Shown here: positions 46,496-56,662 of the stretch, piece by piece
Layout: each line of letters starts with the position of its first letter
How positions within the stretch are numbered: the first letter of the stretch is position 1
NCBI RefSeq assembly: GCF_027887165.1
Contig: NC_077227.1
Location: forward strand, 547,672,689 to 547,736,688
From: Monodelphis domestica
Taxonomy: Eukaryota; Chordata; Mammalia; Didelphimorphia; Didelphidae
DNA length: 64,000 bases
Direction of reading: 5' to 3'
Program-made: the position numbers and the translations under genes
Notes under the pieces: model-generated
Databases searched by the model: none
What the model saw: the letters and a program-made list of their open reading frames with translations, nothing else
Told to the model about the DNA's origin: nothing

Positions 46496-46681
46496 CAGGC
46501 CTAGAGATGGAAGATCCTGGGTTCAAACATGGCCTCAGACACTTCCTAGCTGTGTGACCCTGGACAAGTTACTTAACTTTAACCATTGCCTCACATTTTA
46601 ACCATTGCCTCACCCTTACTGCTCTTCTACCCTGGAATCAATACATAGTATTGATTCTAAGATAGAAGGTAAGGATTAAGA
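46496..46681 (+). repeat. tRNA-derived SINE with tandem duplication
   Basis: 5'-truncated; taaccattgcctcaca is followed by taaccattgcctcacc, a local 22-base duplication. Confidence 0.88.
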
Positions 46682-46809
46682 AAAAAAAGGTTCAACTGAG
46701 CAAGGGAAGGGTTTAGAAAGGGATCCTATAACCACTCTTGTGCTTTGTCTAAGTAGACTGGAAACATGAGTGTTGAGGAGGTAGAAGAGCTATGAGACTA
46801 GGCTATTCA

Positions 46810-47370
46810 AAGGAAGGCAGAAATAACTGGAAACTGAGTGGGGATCCACTAATTGGGGAATGACTGAATAAGTTATATGTATGTGATGGGACATTTTTGT
46901 GCCATAAAAACTGATAAAGGAGGTGGTTTCCAAGAAACCTAGGAAAAACTCTATGAACTACAGCAAAGTGAAGGGAACAGAACCAGGAGAACAATGTATA
47001 CAATAATAATAAATAATATTATAAAAACAAATAACTTTAAAAGACACTGGAATTATAATTTTAAAAAATGAGCATCCAAATGAGCTCCAAAGGACTCATG
47101 ATAAAGCTTGTTTCCTTCTACAAAATAAAGAGGTGATGAACTAAGAGTTCAGTTTAAAGCATATTTGTGTTTGTCTGTTTGGACATGGCTAATGTGGGAA
47201 TTTGTTTTGCTTGACTATATGTGTATGTGTATATATATACATATAGATATATAGATATAGGTTTATAATGGGTTTTGGTTTTTTCCCTTTTCAATGAGTG
47301 GGTGAGAGAGGAAGGGAGAGAGGGAGAGTTCAGAAATTAAAATAAAATTGAATTTAGAAAACCAAAACAA
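46810..47370 (+). repeat. L1 3' end
   Basis: ccactaattggggaatgact, agaaccaggagaacaatgta, gtgagagaggaagggagaga near the 3' end. Confidence 0.82.
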
Positions 47371-47429
47371 AGGGAGACAGGAGTGGGTGGAGGTAAAGAT
47401 TATAAACCATTTCTGACAGGCTCCTTTGG

Positions 47430-47520
47430 GAAAGAATCTGGTCTTAGATATCTTTTTATCCCCCACATAATACTAGCATAGTGCTAAGAATAAAGCAGGT
47501 GCTTAATAAATGTCAATTGA
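47430..47520 (+). repeat. L2 terminus
   Basis: catagtgctaagaataaagc, aggtgcttaataaatgtcaa. Confidence 0.8.
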
Positions 47521-47697
47521 GCTTAACTGAATTGAATTCATCATCCAGGATCCATCCTTTGGTCTTACTTCCTATTATCCCTTGCTTTTTAGAAATGAAA
47601 CCCCTTCCACTTCTGGTATATCAGCAGCCATATCCTAAAGTGATATTAGTTTCAGAGAGTTTTGATGAAAACCCAATATATTTCATTTCCCAACATT

Positions 47698-47700
<3 letters not shown>

Positions 47701-47737
<37 letters not shown>

Positions 47738-47838
47738 TTCTATCTTTCTGTCTCTCTCTCTGCTTCTGTCTTTCTGTCTCTCTCTTTGTCTCTGTCACTG
47801 TTTCTCTTTTCCCCTCTTCCCCTAACTGCCCCCCCCCC
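47701..47838 (+). repeat. (TC)n/TCTG microsatellite and C10 run
   Basis: Pure (TC)n at 47703-47735, then tctg/tttc variants to about 47810; C10 at 47829-47838. Confidence 0.95.
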
Positions 47839-47889
47839 TTTCCAGGTCTAAATGGTTAGAGTTCTTTCTGAACAGAATCTTGGTTAGCA

Positions 47890-48180
47890 AACATTATCCC
47901 CCTATACCAGCATTGGCAAAAGTCTTCAAGTCTGCATGCCCAAACTGCAACTTCAAGCTGCCTGTGAGCACCCCACTGTTTTCCCCCACATTACCCCAGA
48001 TAGCAGAGGAAGGAAGTGCTCACTTTTGGGTGGCTGGACAGAGGGGTGGGGCATGAAAAAATGTTCTCCAGTGCTGAGAAGCAGGGAAATGGAGCAGCTT
48101 CCCTCTCCATGCTAGTTGGGTACTCATGCCAATACTTTGCCAATACTGCTCTATACTATAGAACAGAATAATACATGGAC
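47890..48180. repeat. Probable multicopy marsupial sequence
   Basis: catgcccaaactgcaacttc, gtggctggacagaggggtgg and atactttgccaatactgctc recall a repeat seen in other marsupial loci; I cannot assign a class. Confidence 0.4.
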
Positions 48181-48292
48181 AGTGTATTTGAGAGATATGA
48201 AGCAAAATGGTCAAGAATGGGGACCAAAGGATTGGGATTTGGGGAGGATTATTGAGACCGTGAGAATCAAGACAGGCTGGGCTTTAAATGAT

Positions 48293-48517
48293 AGGTTTCT
48301 AGGTGGCACAGTAGATAGAGCAGCAAGCCTGGGGTCTGACCTCAGACACTTCCTAGCTCTGTGACCCTGGGCAAGTCATTTAACCATTTGTACCTCAGTT
48401 TCATCATCTGTAAAATAAGCTGGAGAAGGAAATGGCAAATCACCTTAGTATCTCTGCCAAGAAAACCCCAGATGTGCCATGAAGAGTCAGACATGACTGA
48501 ACTACAACAAACAACAA
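48293..48517 (+). repeat. MAR1-like SINE
   Basis: ggtggcacagtagatagagc to acatgactgaactacaacaa; the B-box region is deleted. Confidence 0.9.
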
Positions 48518-48529
48518 AGGAATTCCATA

Positions 48530-48820
48530 GACAAGATAGGGAGGGAAAATCTAGTAGCAGAGAGAATATCCTGAACAAAATCACAAATATAATCCATGCT
48601 CAGGAGGCAGGTAGTCCAGTTTGGTGTCAGCATAGCATAAGATGAGATTGGAAAAGTAGGGCAGCACCAGATAATTTAGGACCAAATGCCAGGTCTGGCA
48701 ATATGGGGGCCACTAAAGATTTTCAAGCACAAGAGTCAGATGACAAGATCACCAGGGAAGAAGAATGTATCTGGAGGTAGTATGAAGGACAGGGAGAGAA
48801 TGAGGGGCATTCTGGGACAA
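48530..48820 (-). repeat. L2, reverse copy
   Basis: ggaccaaatgccaggtctgg, cactaaagattttcaagcac, caagagtcagatgacaagat. Confidence 0.6.
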
Positions 48821-48898
48821 AGACAAAATACTAACAAAGTAAAAAATGAAGGTCATACTAGGGAAGGACAGGAGAGAGAACAGACAAACAAGAAGCTG

Positions 48899-49030
48899 TA
48901 GGATCACAGATTTAGAGTTGGAAGGGAACTTAGAGAATATCTGATCCAGCTCCATTATTTTATAGCTATGTATCAGAGGCTGGAGAAGCTCTGTGACTTA
49001 CCTAACACCCCAGGGGCATCAGTACCATGG
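48899..49030 (-). repeat. MIR CORE-SINE
   Basis: gtaggatcacagatttagag followed by ttggaagggaacttagaga. Confidence 0.75.
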
Positions 49031-49699
49031 ACAGAGACAATGGAACCGGAGAGGATGACTCCTTTAGAGGGTCTCTGTTACTTTTTTATATATCTCTGTC
49101 CTTGTCCTCTTGCTGTGACACCCATATCTTTTAAAGGGTTACCCGTGTGAACCATGCAGAGAAACGGAGCTGAGAAGCTTCCCTCAGTATGGACAAAAAC
49201 ATCCTTCAGGCTGACATTTCCAAAGAGCAGATAGGAGACACGGGTTTCTCTCATAAATCCCACATTGGTCCACAAGATGGCAATGTGGAAATACAGGTTT
49301 CCAGAGGCCGGCTCCATTACAGCATTTATCTCTCCCAGATCCATCATTGCCCACGCGTCTCCTTGTGAGGCCCTGGAAGAATTTGTATGCCAGCCTCTTG
49401 GTCATGCCCCAGTGAAGTACCTAATAAATCCTGGCTTTCTCCAAAATGCTCACTAGACTTACTTCCCTCTCCATTAGAGAACAGAATTCTGCTGTGGGTG
49501 TGCCTCTCTTTACACTAGAGATGTTCTTTTGTTCTTAAATTGGGAGTACACCAAATTTGGGTCAATGAATCCTATTTTAAATGCATTAGGAAAACTATTT
49601 AAAGCATTGCAATCACTTTGTAAACCAGAGAATCCTTTGTATACAGGAGAAAAATCACAAGTTGCATGCTACATAAGTGGATTTTTTTTCCTTCATTTT
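49031..49699. other. Unassigned sequence with several CpGs
   Basis: No recognised repeat. The minus strand is open for 89 codons from 49347 to 49078 and for 73 codons in another frame. CpGs (ccgg, cacgcg, acccgtg, aacgg) are more frequent than in flanking DNA. Origin unknown; a degraded retroelement or pseudogene is possible. Confidence 0.35.
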
Positions 49700-50175
49700 T
49701 TGGAGTCATACTCTCTTGTGCCTGGAACATAGTAGGAGCTTAATAAAATCTTGTTGATTGATTAATTAAAGCTGACAAGGTCTCAAAGATCATAATCAAG
49801 CTCTGCTTATTTTGTAGATCAGGAAACTGATGCCTGAGACAAGAAGTAGGAAGGAAATGTTGTTTACTGCTAGGATTCCAAACCCAAGAAACCTGACTCC
49901 AAATTTAGGGCCCCTGTCATTGTTCCACAGTGGCAGTGGATACAGAATTAGGCTACTGCATTCAGACATTTTTTCTTTGCCATAAAATAAAAGTCTGTGC
50001 CTGGCTTCAACCAATTCTTTTTAAATGAAAATGTCTTTTTTTTGAGAGTTTGCAATTATGTAAGTCATTTCCATGTTAATCATATAACAAGCATACCTAC
50101 TGTGTGCCAGATTCTATACTGGGTATGGGGGACACAGACACAAAATGCATATAAAGAAGCAAAATATCAACATCA
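49700..50175. repeat. L2 terminus, MIR and L2 fragments
   Basis: 49700-49766 forward L2 (gcctggaacatagtaggagc), 49780-49935 reverse MIR (gatcaggaaactgatgcctg), 50080-50175 reverse L2 (cctactgtgtgccagattct). Confidence 0.68.
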
Positions 50176-50252
50176 TGCTAATGCTGATATGGGTGAGAGA
50201 GTACCAGACAGAGAAATCTTGGTATTATAAGAGAATATATTTTTAACTGGTA

Positions 50253-50448
50253 TGGGGGGGGGGGGGGACTAAGTGGTTCTGTAGATAGTACACCAAGCCT
50301 CAAGATGGGAGGTCCTGGGTTCAAATTTGGCCTCAGATACCTCCTAGCTGTGTGATCCTGGGCAAATCACTTAGCCCCCATTGCCTAAACTTTACTATTC
50401 CTCTGCCTTGGAACACACAATATTAATCTAAGACAGAAGCTAAGGATT
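50253..50448 (+). mobile_element. tRNA-derived SINE with perfect target duplication
   Basis: Insert flanked by identical ttttaactggta at 50241-50252 and 50449-50460. The 5' end begins in a G14 run (50254-50267). Confidence 0.93.
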
Positions 50449-50499
50449 TTTTAACTGGTACAGCTCCTAGAGGCTTCTTGAGGAAACTGCTCATTTTAC

Positions 50500-50635
50500 A
50501 GATCCTGTTTATATCTTGTGTGTACACAATTGTTTATACATTGTCTTCCCCACTAGACTTTAAGATCCCTGAAAGCAAGGACTGTCTTTTACCTTTTTTG
50601 TATCTCCAGCACTTAGCATAGTGCCTGACACATTT
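50500..50635 (+). repeat. L2 terminus
   Basis: cccactagactttaagatcc, cacttagcatagtgcctgac. Confidence 0.82.
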
Positions 50636-50906
50636 GTTGTTTGTTGCTCATTCATGTCCATCTCTTTGTGACCCCATGGACCATAGCTATCCACAGGGCT
50701 TTCTTGGCAAAGGTACTGAAGTGGTTTGCCATTTCTAGTTCATTTTACATTCTATTTTCAGCTCATTTTATAAATGAGGAAACTGAGGCAAACGGGATTA
50801 AATTAATTGCATCAGTTCACACAGCTAGGAAGCATCTGAGGCTTGATTTAATTTAGGTCTTCCTGACTGTGGGCCCAATGCTCTCACTGCACCACCTAGC
50901 TATCCT
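50636..50906 (-). repeat. MAR1-like SINE
   Basis: Reverse copy; agttcatttta and agctcatttta show a local duplication near 50740-50770. Confidence 0.88.
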
Positions 50907-50936
50907 ATAAATCCTCTTTAAAATCTTTAGCTCTCA

Positions 50937-51166
50937 GGGGACATCCAGGTGGCTCAGTGGACTGAGAGCCAGACTTAGAGACAGGAGGTTCCTGGGTTCA
51001 AATCTAGTCTCAGACACTGCCCAGCTGTGTGACTCTGGATGAGTCACTTAACCCCCACTGCCCAGCCCTTACTGCTCAAACCAATGCCAGCCTCTTGGTC
51101 ATGCCCAAACTGTAACTTCAAGCTGTAGTCATTGATTCTAAGATGGAAGGTAAGGGTTTAAAAAAT
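50937..51166 (+). repeat. tRNA-derived SINE with foreign internal patch
   Basis: 5' half and tail are standard (ggtggctcagtggactgaga; gattctaagatggaaggtaa). Between them 51084-51125 replaces the usual tcttctgccttggaacc segment with text found elsewhere in this window (see findings). Confidence 0.9.
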
Positions 51167-51261
51167 AAAATAAAATCTATAGTACTGAAACCTGGTAGTT
51201 CCATCACCATTTCTTCTAAGCTGAGGGTTCTAAGGGTTCTAAGCTGAATGGCTAAACTTCA

Positions 51262-51465
51262 AAATGTAAAGTTGGAATCCTAGCCCTAGAAGGGACCTCA
51301 CCTACACTCTGGCTTAATCCCTTCATTTTAGAGCTAAGAAGATCAAGGGCTAGGGAGGTTAGTGATACAGTCAAGGGGACACAATAAGGAGCATCACAGG
51401 ATGGGAATGTGAACCAGGGCCTCTGGTTCCAGAACCAGCAAGCTTTCCACTATACCACACTACAG
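51262..51465 (-). repeat. MIR CORE-SINE
   Basis: ctagccctagaagggacctc, cttcattttagagctaagaa, ccactataccacactac. Confidence 0.78.
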
Positions 51466-51667
51466 TGCTGACCTATCCTTACCCCCTTCTCCTGCCTTTT
51501 CCTATTAAATCTTCCAAATGGAAAGCCAATTGAGGTTAGAAACAGGATTCCCCTGGGATCTCCTGCCTATTCCCCAACACAACCAGATCCTCTTCCTCAC
51601 AAAAATCCTTACTAACAGGTACAAAATTCTCTTATGGAATTCAAGCCAGGCCAAGAAGCTGAGAAGC

Positions 51668-52096
51668 AGTGAGGAGGCACAGTAACTGAAGTCAGGAAAA
51701 CTTGAGTTCAAATCCAGCCTCAGATACTTACTAGCTATATGACCCAGGCCCAGTCCCTTAACCTCTGTCTACTTCAGTTTCTTCATATGTAAAATGAAGA
51801 TAATAATAGTACCTCACTCGGTAATTGTAAAGATCCCAAGATATTACTTGTAAAGTACCCAACACAGAGTAGGTGCTTAATAAATGTATATTTCCCTTCC
51901 CCTGCAGATTAGAGTGGAAAGAGCACTAGATTCAATACCTGAGGGCCTGAATCTGAATTCTGACTTAGTGACATTCCTGTCTTACTTTAGCAAGACATTT
52001 AACATTGTTTGGGTCTTGGGCCTCAGTTTCTTCACCTGTAAAATGAGAGGTTCAAATTAAATTATCTCTAAGGGCTTTGTCAGCTTTAAATACTAT
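51668..52096 (+). repeat. Two forward MIR copies in series
   Basis: 51668-51893 ends in aggtgcttaataaatgtata; 51905-52096 ends in atctctaagggctttgtcag. Confidence 0.82.
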
Positions 52097-52599
52097 TTCT
52101 GGAAGAGAATTCCATGCCTGCTTAACACCTTCCCCCTTTTCCCATAATGAAGGAAGGAGGGAAAGGCAGATAGAAAAGGAGACAGTGAAAAATACATAAT
52201 TAGGTCTTATGAAGGGAAGGAACTGAATTTCTCTACAGTATATAAAAGTTCCATCCTCTGAAGGAAACCTGTAGAGGATAGGCTTGTGAAAGATGCTGAA
52301 CAGGGTACCAAAAGCTAAGGGTATTATTGCTCCCTGAGACTAAGCAGAATTGGCTTTGCCAATGTACAAACTTAATTAAGAACAAATATGACCACCACTC
52401 CCCTTTCCAACTTGACAGATAATAAATATAGAGCAGTCTTTCAGGGCTAGACTATCAGGCTCATCCATAAAGCAATTAAATTTTCTCCTGCGGGGAAAAC
52501 TATATTAAAAGAACATAAGCCTAGGTAGACTAAACTCATAGAAGCTCAGAGACTCACTCAGAGGGCATCTGGTCCTACCCACACCTGTGATCACAGCAG
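52097..52599. other. Intergenic, no recognised element
   Basis: Purine-rich at 52150-52190; otherwise unassigned. Confidence 0.5.
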
Positions 52600-52775
52600 A
52601 ACTAGAAAATAATCTTAAAGATCATCTAGTCCAACTTCTTCATTTTACCAGTCAGAAAACTGAACCAAAGAATTAAAATTATTTCCCCAAAGTCACACAG
52701 GTAAAAAATAGCAGAGATGAAATTCGAACCCAAGCTCTATAATCCCAACGTCAATATTCATTCCACTGAATCATT
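52600..52775 (-). repeat. MIR CORE-SINE
   Basis: agatcatctagtccaacttc, aaagtcacacaggtaaaaaa. Confidence 0.82.
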
Positions 52776-53289
52776 CTTTCTCCTCCAAATGGTTCATATC
52801 CTATTGTGAGACCATGCCTTAAGTGAATGTAGAGAGCCCATCAATTTTATGTGGGGCAATATATAGGGAGTTTATCGCTGGCATGTATGCATGATAATGT
52901 CAGAAATTTAGAAAAAAAGGATATGAATCTAGTCCCAGTCCTTTTGCCCTTATCCCTAAATTTATTTGCACAGCCACCCAGAGCATTATAGACTTGTAGA
53001 TTTAATATGGAAGAATGTGAGACCCAAAAGACACTGTACAATGTTCAGCAGAGAGGAGAGATGCGCTACCCAGAAAAGCAGCCCAATGACAACTCGAGGG
53101 GCCATCAGAAGCTCTGCCAAGGGAGAAGTGAATTGTCCCAGTTAAGTGTTCACCCCAGCCACACATGTCCCTACACATATGTGCTCTGAGGCCACACATG
53201 TTCCTGGCATATGGTTCCCCTCATACACATTCCCACACATATGCATCCCCTATTTATATCTTCCATATATATTCTTTTTTCTAATGTTT
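52776..53289. other. Intergenic, no recognised element
   Basis: Holds several cacacatat-type phrases at 53160-53270 and opposing 60-65 codon frames without homology. Confidence 0.45.
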
Positions 53290-53590
53290 CAGTTATCCTG
53301 TTTTTTTTTATTATTATTAATTAATTTGTTTGTTGGTTACATTAAAATTCCCAAGTATCTCACTCCCTCTCCTCCCCATACTACAAAAGGCTCCATTGAA
53401 CTAAAATATATATGTATATATAAAGTATTTTTTGCTTATTTTTTGTCTTGCTTATTTATTTTTCAGTTCTTTCTCTAGAGACAGAAATCCACGAGTTATC
53501 CTTCAAACATTAATCCTGTAGCTGTATATAATGATCCCTTGGTTCTATTCATTTCACTTGCCTCCATGTATGTTCACTGGTCACATATGT
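53290..53590 (-). repeat. L1 3' UTR, reverse
   Basis: ttacattaaaattcccaagt, tccctctcctccccatacta, ggttctattcatttcacttg. Confidence 0.6.
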
Positions 53591-54064
53591 TCTCTATATG
53601 TACCCTCTAACACACATGATATGGTCATCTGAAGAAGAACATATCCCATGTGTTACACTTATATGCATGCTTATTGCTTAAATCCCCAGACTATGGGAGA
53701 AAATCTTGCCAGTGGATTCACTATGTTCTTTAAATTGTCTTTGCTTTGAACTCATGTTCTCTAGTCTTATAAAAATAAACACAATGGAGAAACAGAGCAG
53801 AGCAGCTCATGAGCTGTGGTTCTGAGTCAATGCTAACCGGCACAGAACCTCAAACCTGGGATAGCTTTGAGGGGAAGGGGTCCCTGGCTGCTAGATATTT
53901 CCTCCTCCCAGAGAACATATTTGTTTTCTAAAAGTCACCTTTCATGCCTTATCTCAAAGGTATGATTAATTTAGGAATTTTAGTACAGTCGTTGATGAGG
54001 GAAATACTTTTATATCATGATAGCTGCCTGTAAAAAGTTGTAAACAGTAAAGAGACATTTGTTA
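53591..54064. other. Intergenic, no recognised element
   Basis: 53718-53757 (cactatgttctttaaattgt) resembles 63123-63152 in the COLEC11 intron, so it may belong to an unlisted repeat. Confidence 0.4.
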
Positions 54065-54245
54065 TATGAGGGAATGGACTCTGAATCGAGAATCAAAGGA
54101 CTCTGTTCACATCTTGGTTTACCCAAGGATCTCACGTGACCTTGGACACAGGACCTTCACCTCTGAGACTCATTTGAGGAAGCTGTAAAATGAGAGCACA
54201 GGACTCGATAGATGATCTCCAAAGCCCTTTCCAGCTTTAAATCCT
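54065..54245 (+). repeat. MIR/THER1 CORE-SINE
   Basis: actctgaatcgagaatcaaa, tgatctccaaagccctttcc. Confidence 0.78.
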
Positions 54246-54799
54246 TTTGTCCTTTGAGGGTTCATGTCAGAGGTAAACTACCTGATCACATAATTTCCCA
54301 AGGCCTTCTGGTGAAATGAATAATTTAATCATCCGAAATACCAACCTTGAAAAGAATTCTCTCCTTTTTTTCATTTTCTTCTTGAAGTTCAAAATGAAGG
54401 ATTTTGTTGGTCCATTTGTAACTAGAGAATGTGTGATGGGGAGGAAAAATGGACCAATAGAGTGGTATGACAATAATAGCAGGAACATGGATAATAGAGG
54501 AACAAAGAGACACTCACTCAAAGGAATTTGTTTTGGGAGTAATTTTTTTTTCTTCCTGAAATCCAAGTTTGAAGCATAGCAAAGTTGTTTCCTTTCGGGG
54601 CAATTCAAGCCCAGCAGGCATACAGAAATAAAAAGTGATTTTTTCAAACCATCGACAGTAATTTTTGCAAAAAGGAAGAAAGGGTTCTTCCCCCCCCCCC
54701 CCCAGTAACCAGAAGGAAGCTAGTCAACTGTAGCCCCCACTGCCAATATCTGTGAGTAACTATTGTAACATTTTAAAATTCCATCTTACAGCTTAGAGA
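54246..54799. other. Downstream flank of COLEC11
   Basis: No repeat recognised. Minus-strand ATTAAA at 54329-54324 is a possible distal polyadenylation signal. C14 run at 54690-54703. A 126-codon minus-strand frame ending at 54267 has no recognised homology. Confidence 0.4.
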
Positions 54800-55159
54800 C
54801 CGCCAAGGGCTTTTTTTCCCCTCGTATTGGGAACAATTCTGAGCGACATCTACACAATTAACATTTTGACTAAAGTAAAAAAGATATTAAAACTTTACTT
54901 CAGAAACTGCAACCTGAGAAACATTTTTCTTTTCCTTCTACACCCAGAACATTCTCCTAGGCTAAGATGAAAGATGCCCTGCTTGGCTAAAACTCTTCCC
55001 TTCTGAAGTGTCAACACTGATATTGGAAATAGCTCTCGCATTTACAGCTGTACGTGTTATCGGATGATAGTTGGAGACTGTAGCATTAATAATTTTACTT
55101 TATAAACAAGTGGTGACTCTGCCAGACCGTGCTCGAGATTAAATAGTGGGAGCCCTTCC
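54800..55159 (-). other. COLEC11: COLEC11 3' UTR (proximal, extent approximate)
   Basis: Sequence after the stop codon. From 54980 down to 54820 on the minus strand, phrases such as TTTCTGAAGTAAAGTTTTAAT and CTCAGAATTGTTCCC recall the end of the human 3' UTR as I remember it. I see no AATAAA on the minus strand within 900 bases of the stop, so the true end is uncertain. Confidence 0.45.
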
Positions 55160-55551
55160 TCACACATTCTCCTTGTCAAATTCACAGATGAAATACATGG
55201 TGATGTGGCAGGCCACATCGTTCCAGCCCCCGGAGGCCACCATCTCAACACAGTCCTCCTCGTCGTAGGCGTTGTTGGGTTCTCCATTCCGCCATTTGTT
55301 AAAGGTCTGCATGGGGGATCGGTCGGAGTACACGAAAGTGCCCTCTCTTTCCAGGTCGTTGATTCCAATGAAAACGCGAGTGAGGCCGGCTTGATTGATG
55401 TAAGAGGCAAGCAGGCCATTGGAAGCCTCATCCTTGGGCATGCCCAGGTTCCCTCCTCGGCCGTGGCAGTACAGCTGGGCATCCGTGTATCTTTTCTCCT
55501 CCTTCACCAGCAGATAGATCTTATTATCTGTCTCGCGCACACCAGCGACAG
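55160..55551 (-). CDS. COLEC11: Collectin-11, last exon: C-type lectin domain and stop
   Basis: Collectin-11 (CL-K1) is a secreted lectin that binds sugars on microbes and damaged cells and activates the lectin complement pathway through MASP proteases. The acceptor AG is at 55553-55552; the exon is 2 bases + 129 codons + TGA (55162-55160). Numbering from the first whole codon: [21 protein letters not shown] at the start; Cys 28, 100, 114 and 122, the four conserved disulfide cysteines; EPN at 90-92, the mannose/fucose-type calcium-site motif; WND at 109-111; the end FDKENV, as in human apart from a final Met. The sequence is clearly COLEC11 rather than COLEC10. The exon is CpG-rich compared with its surroundings. 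All ligand residues I can check are intact. Confidence 0.98.
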
Positions 55552-55746
55552 CTGCGGGGGAGGGCAGTGCTGAAAAGTGAGCACTCGCATTTCTATAAAC
55601 AAACTTAATGCACACCACAAAAAGAAAATAGACACAGACAGCAAAGAGGATAACATAGCAACATTACTGAAGAGCAATTTTATCTTGGTGAGGGGAGGAA
55701 AAAATGCAGAAGGGAAGGGGTGGGGGGGACATGGACGTGAACATAC

Positions 55747-55842
55747 CATTTTTAATGAATTTTAACTCGGTTGTCAGCTGAGCCACCTGGTTGTCCATCT
55801 CACCAATGGCCTTTCGGAGTTGGCTACACTCGCAAGGTATGC
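55747..55842 (-). CDS. COLEC11: Collectin-11, neck (coiled-coil) exon
   Basis: This exon links the collagen stalk to the lectin head and drives trimer formation. Acceptor CTCCGCAG (AG at 55844-55843) and donor GTATGT (from 55746) bound 96 bases: 2 + 31 codons + 1. The peptide starts [18 protein letters not shown] and ends ELKFIKN. Leu8, Ile12, Met15, Val19, Leu22, Leu26 and Ile29 follow a regular 4-3 heptad spacing. Cys3 and Cys5 precede the coil, as in human collectin-11. The two split codons (Gly before, Ala after) are completed correctly by the neighbouring exons. The intron to the lectin exon is only 195 bases. Confidence 0.97.
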
Positions 55843-55944
55843 CTGCGGAGACCAGGAGTCGGCTCATCAAACCGAACACGACAAAAAACTAAGAAGACAA
55901 GTATTCCCCACTTCTAAGAGCTTCTAGGATAGACAGAGGGAAGC

Positions 55945-56070
55945 TGAAACCATCCTCAAATCCAAAACCATCATTTTATAGACAAAGAGACCGAGAGCCT
56001 CAGGGACTAAACTAGTCAGTGAGATGGAATGAGAATTCATGCTCCTCAGTGCTTGTCTACTGCTCCTGTA
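55945..56070 (-). repeat. MIR fragment
   Basis: Reverse core: cattttatagacaaagagac, then gcttgtctactgctcc. Confidence 0.6.
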
Positions 56071-56094
56071 ATAATCACCAGGCATAGGGAATGG

Positions 56095-56299
56095 AGATCT
56101 AGAGCTCAGAAGTTTCACATTCCTGAGTTCAGATGCTTAGTGGTTGTGTGACGCTGAGCAAGTCATTTAACCCTGTTTGCCTCAGCTTCCCCATCTGTAA
56201 AATGAGCTGGAGAAGGAAATGGCAAACCACTCCAGTAGCTTTGCCAAGAAAATCCCAACTAGGGTCATGGGGTGTTAGACACAACTGAACAACAACTAA
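56095..56299 (+). repeat. MAR1-like SINE
   Basis: Near-consensus 3' half: gagctggagaaggaaatggc, aaaccactccagtagctttg. Confidence 0.92.
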
Positions 56300-56662
56300 T
56301 CACAGATTAAATAAAGGTGGAAGGGAAACCTTAAAAGTCATTAAGTCTGACCCTCTTATCTTATAGATGAGGAATCTGAGGTCCTCAGAGGTTAACTAAC
56401 TTGCTCAGGTTCAACCAGGCAATTACAATACAGTGTACCAGGCTAAGCATGTTACAATTATTATCTCACTTGATCTTCACAACAGCCCTAGGAGACAGGC
56501 ACAATTATTAATCACATTTTACAGATGAGGAAACCGAGGCAAATAGAAGTTAAGTGACTTGATCTAGGTCATACAACTAGTAAGTATCTAAGGCTGAATT
56601 TGAACTCAGGTCTTCTTGATTCCAGGTTCAGTGTTCTATGCATCATGGTGCCACCCACCTGC
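56300..56662 (-). repeat. Two reverse MIR-type copies in series
   Basis: 56300-56422 (cttatagatgaggaatctga) and 56430-56662 (gatcttcacaacagccctag through cccacctgcct). Confidence 0.8.

Noticed and set aside
47701..47810. CRISPR-like spaced repeats
   Set aside because: Units are 2-6 bases with no constant spacers; it is a TC microsatellite in a vertebrate genome.
54267..54647. 126-codon minus-strand frame downstream of COLEC11
   Set aside because: Lys/Phe-rich, follows the AT bias of the strand, no homology recognised and not joined to the COLEC11 frame.
55205..55573. 122-codon plus-strand open frame
   Set aside because: It is the exact antisense of the COLEC11 lectin exon; the minus-strand frame has the conserved protein, so this is a shadow.
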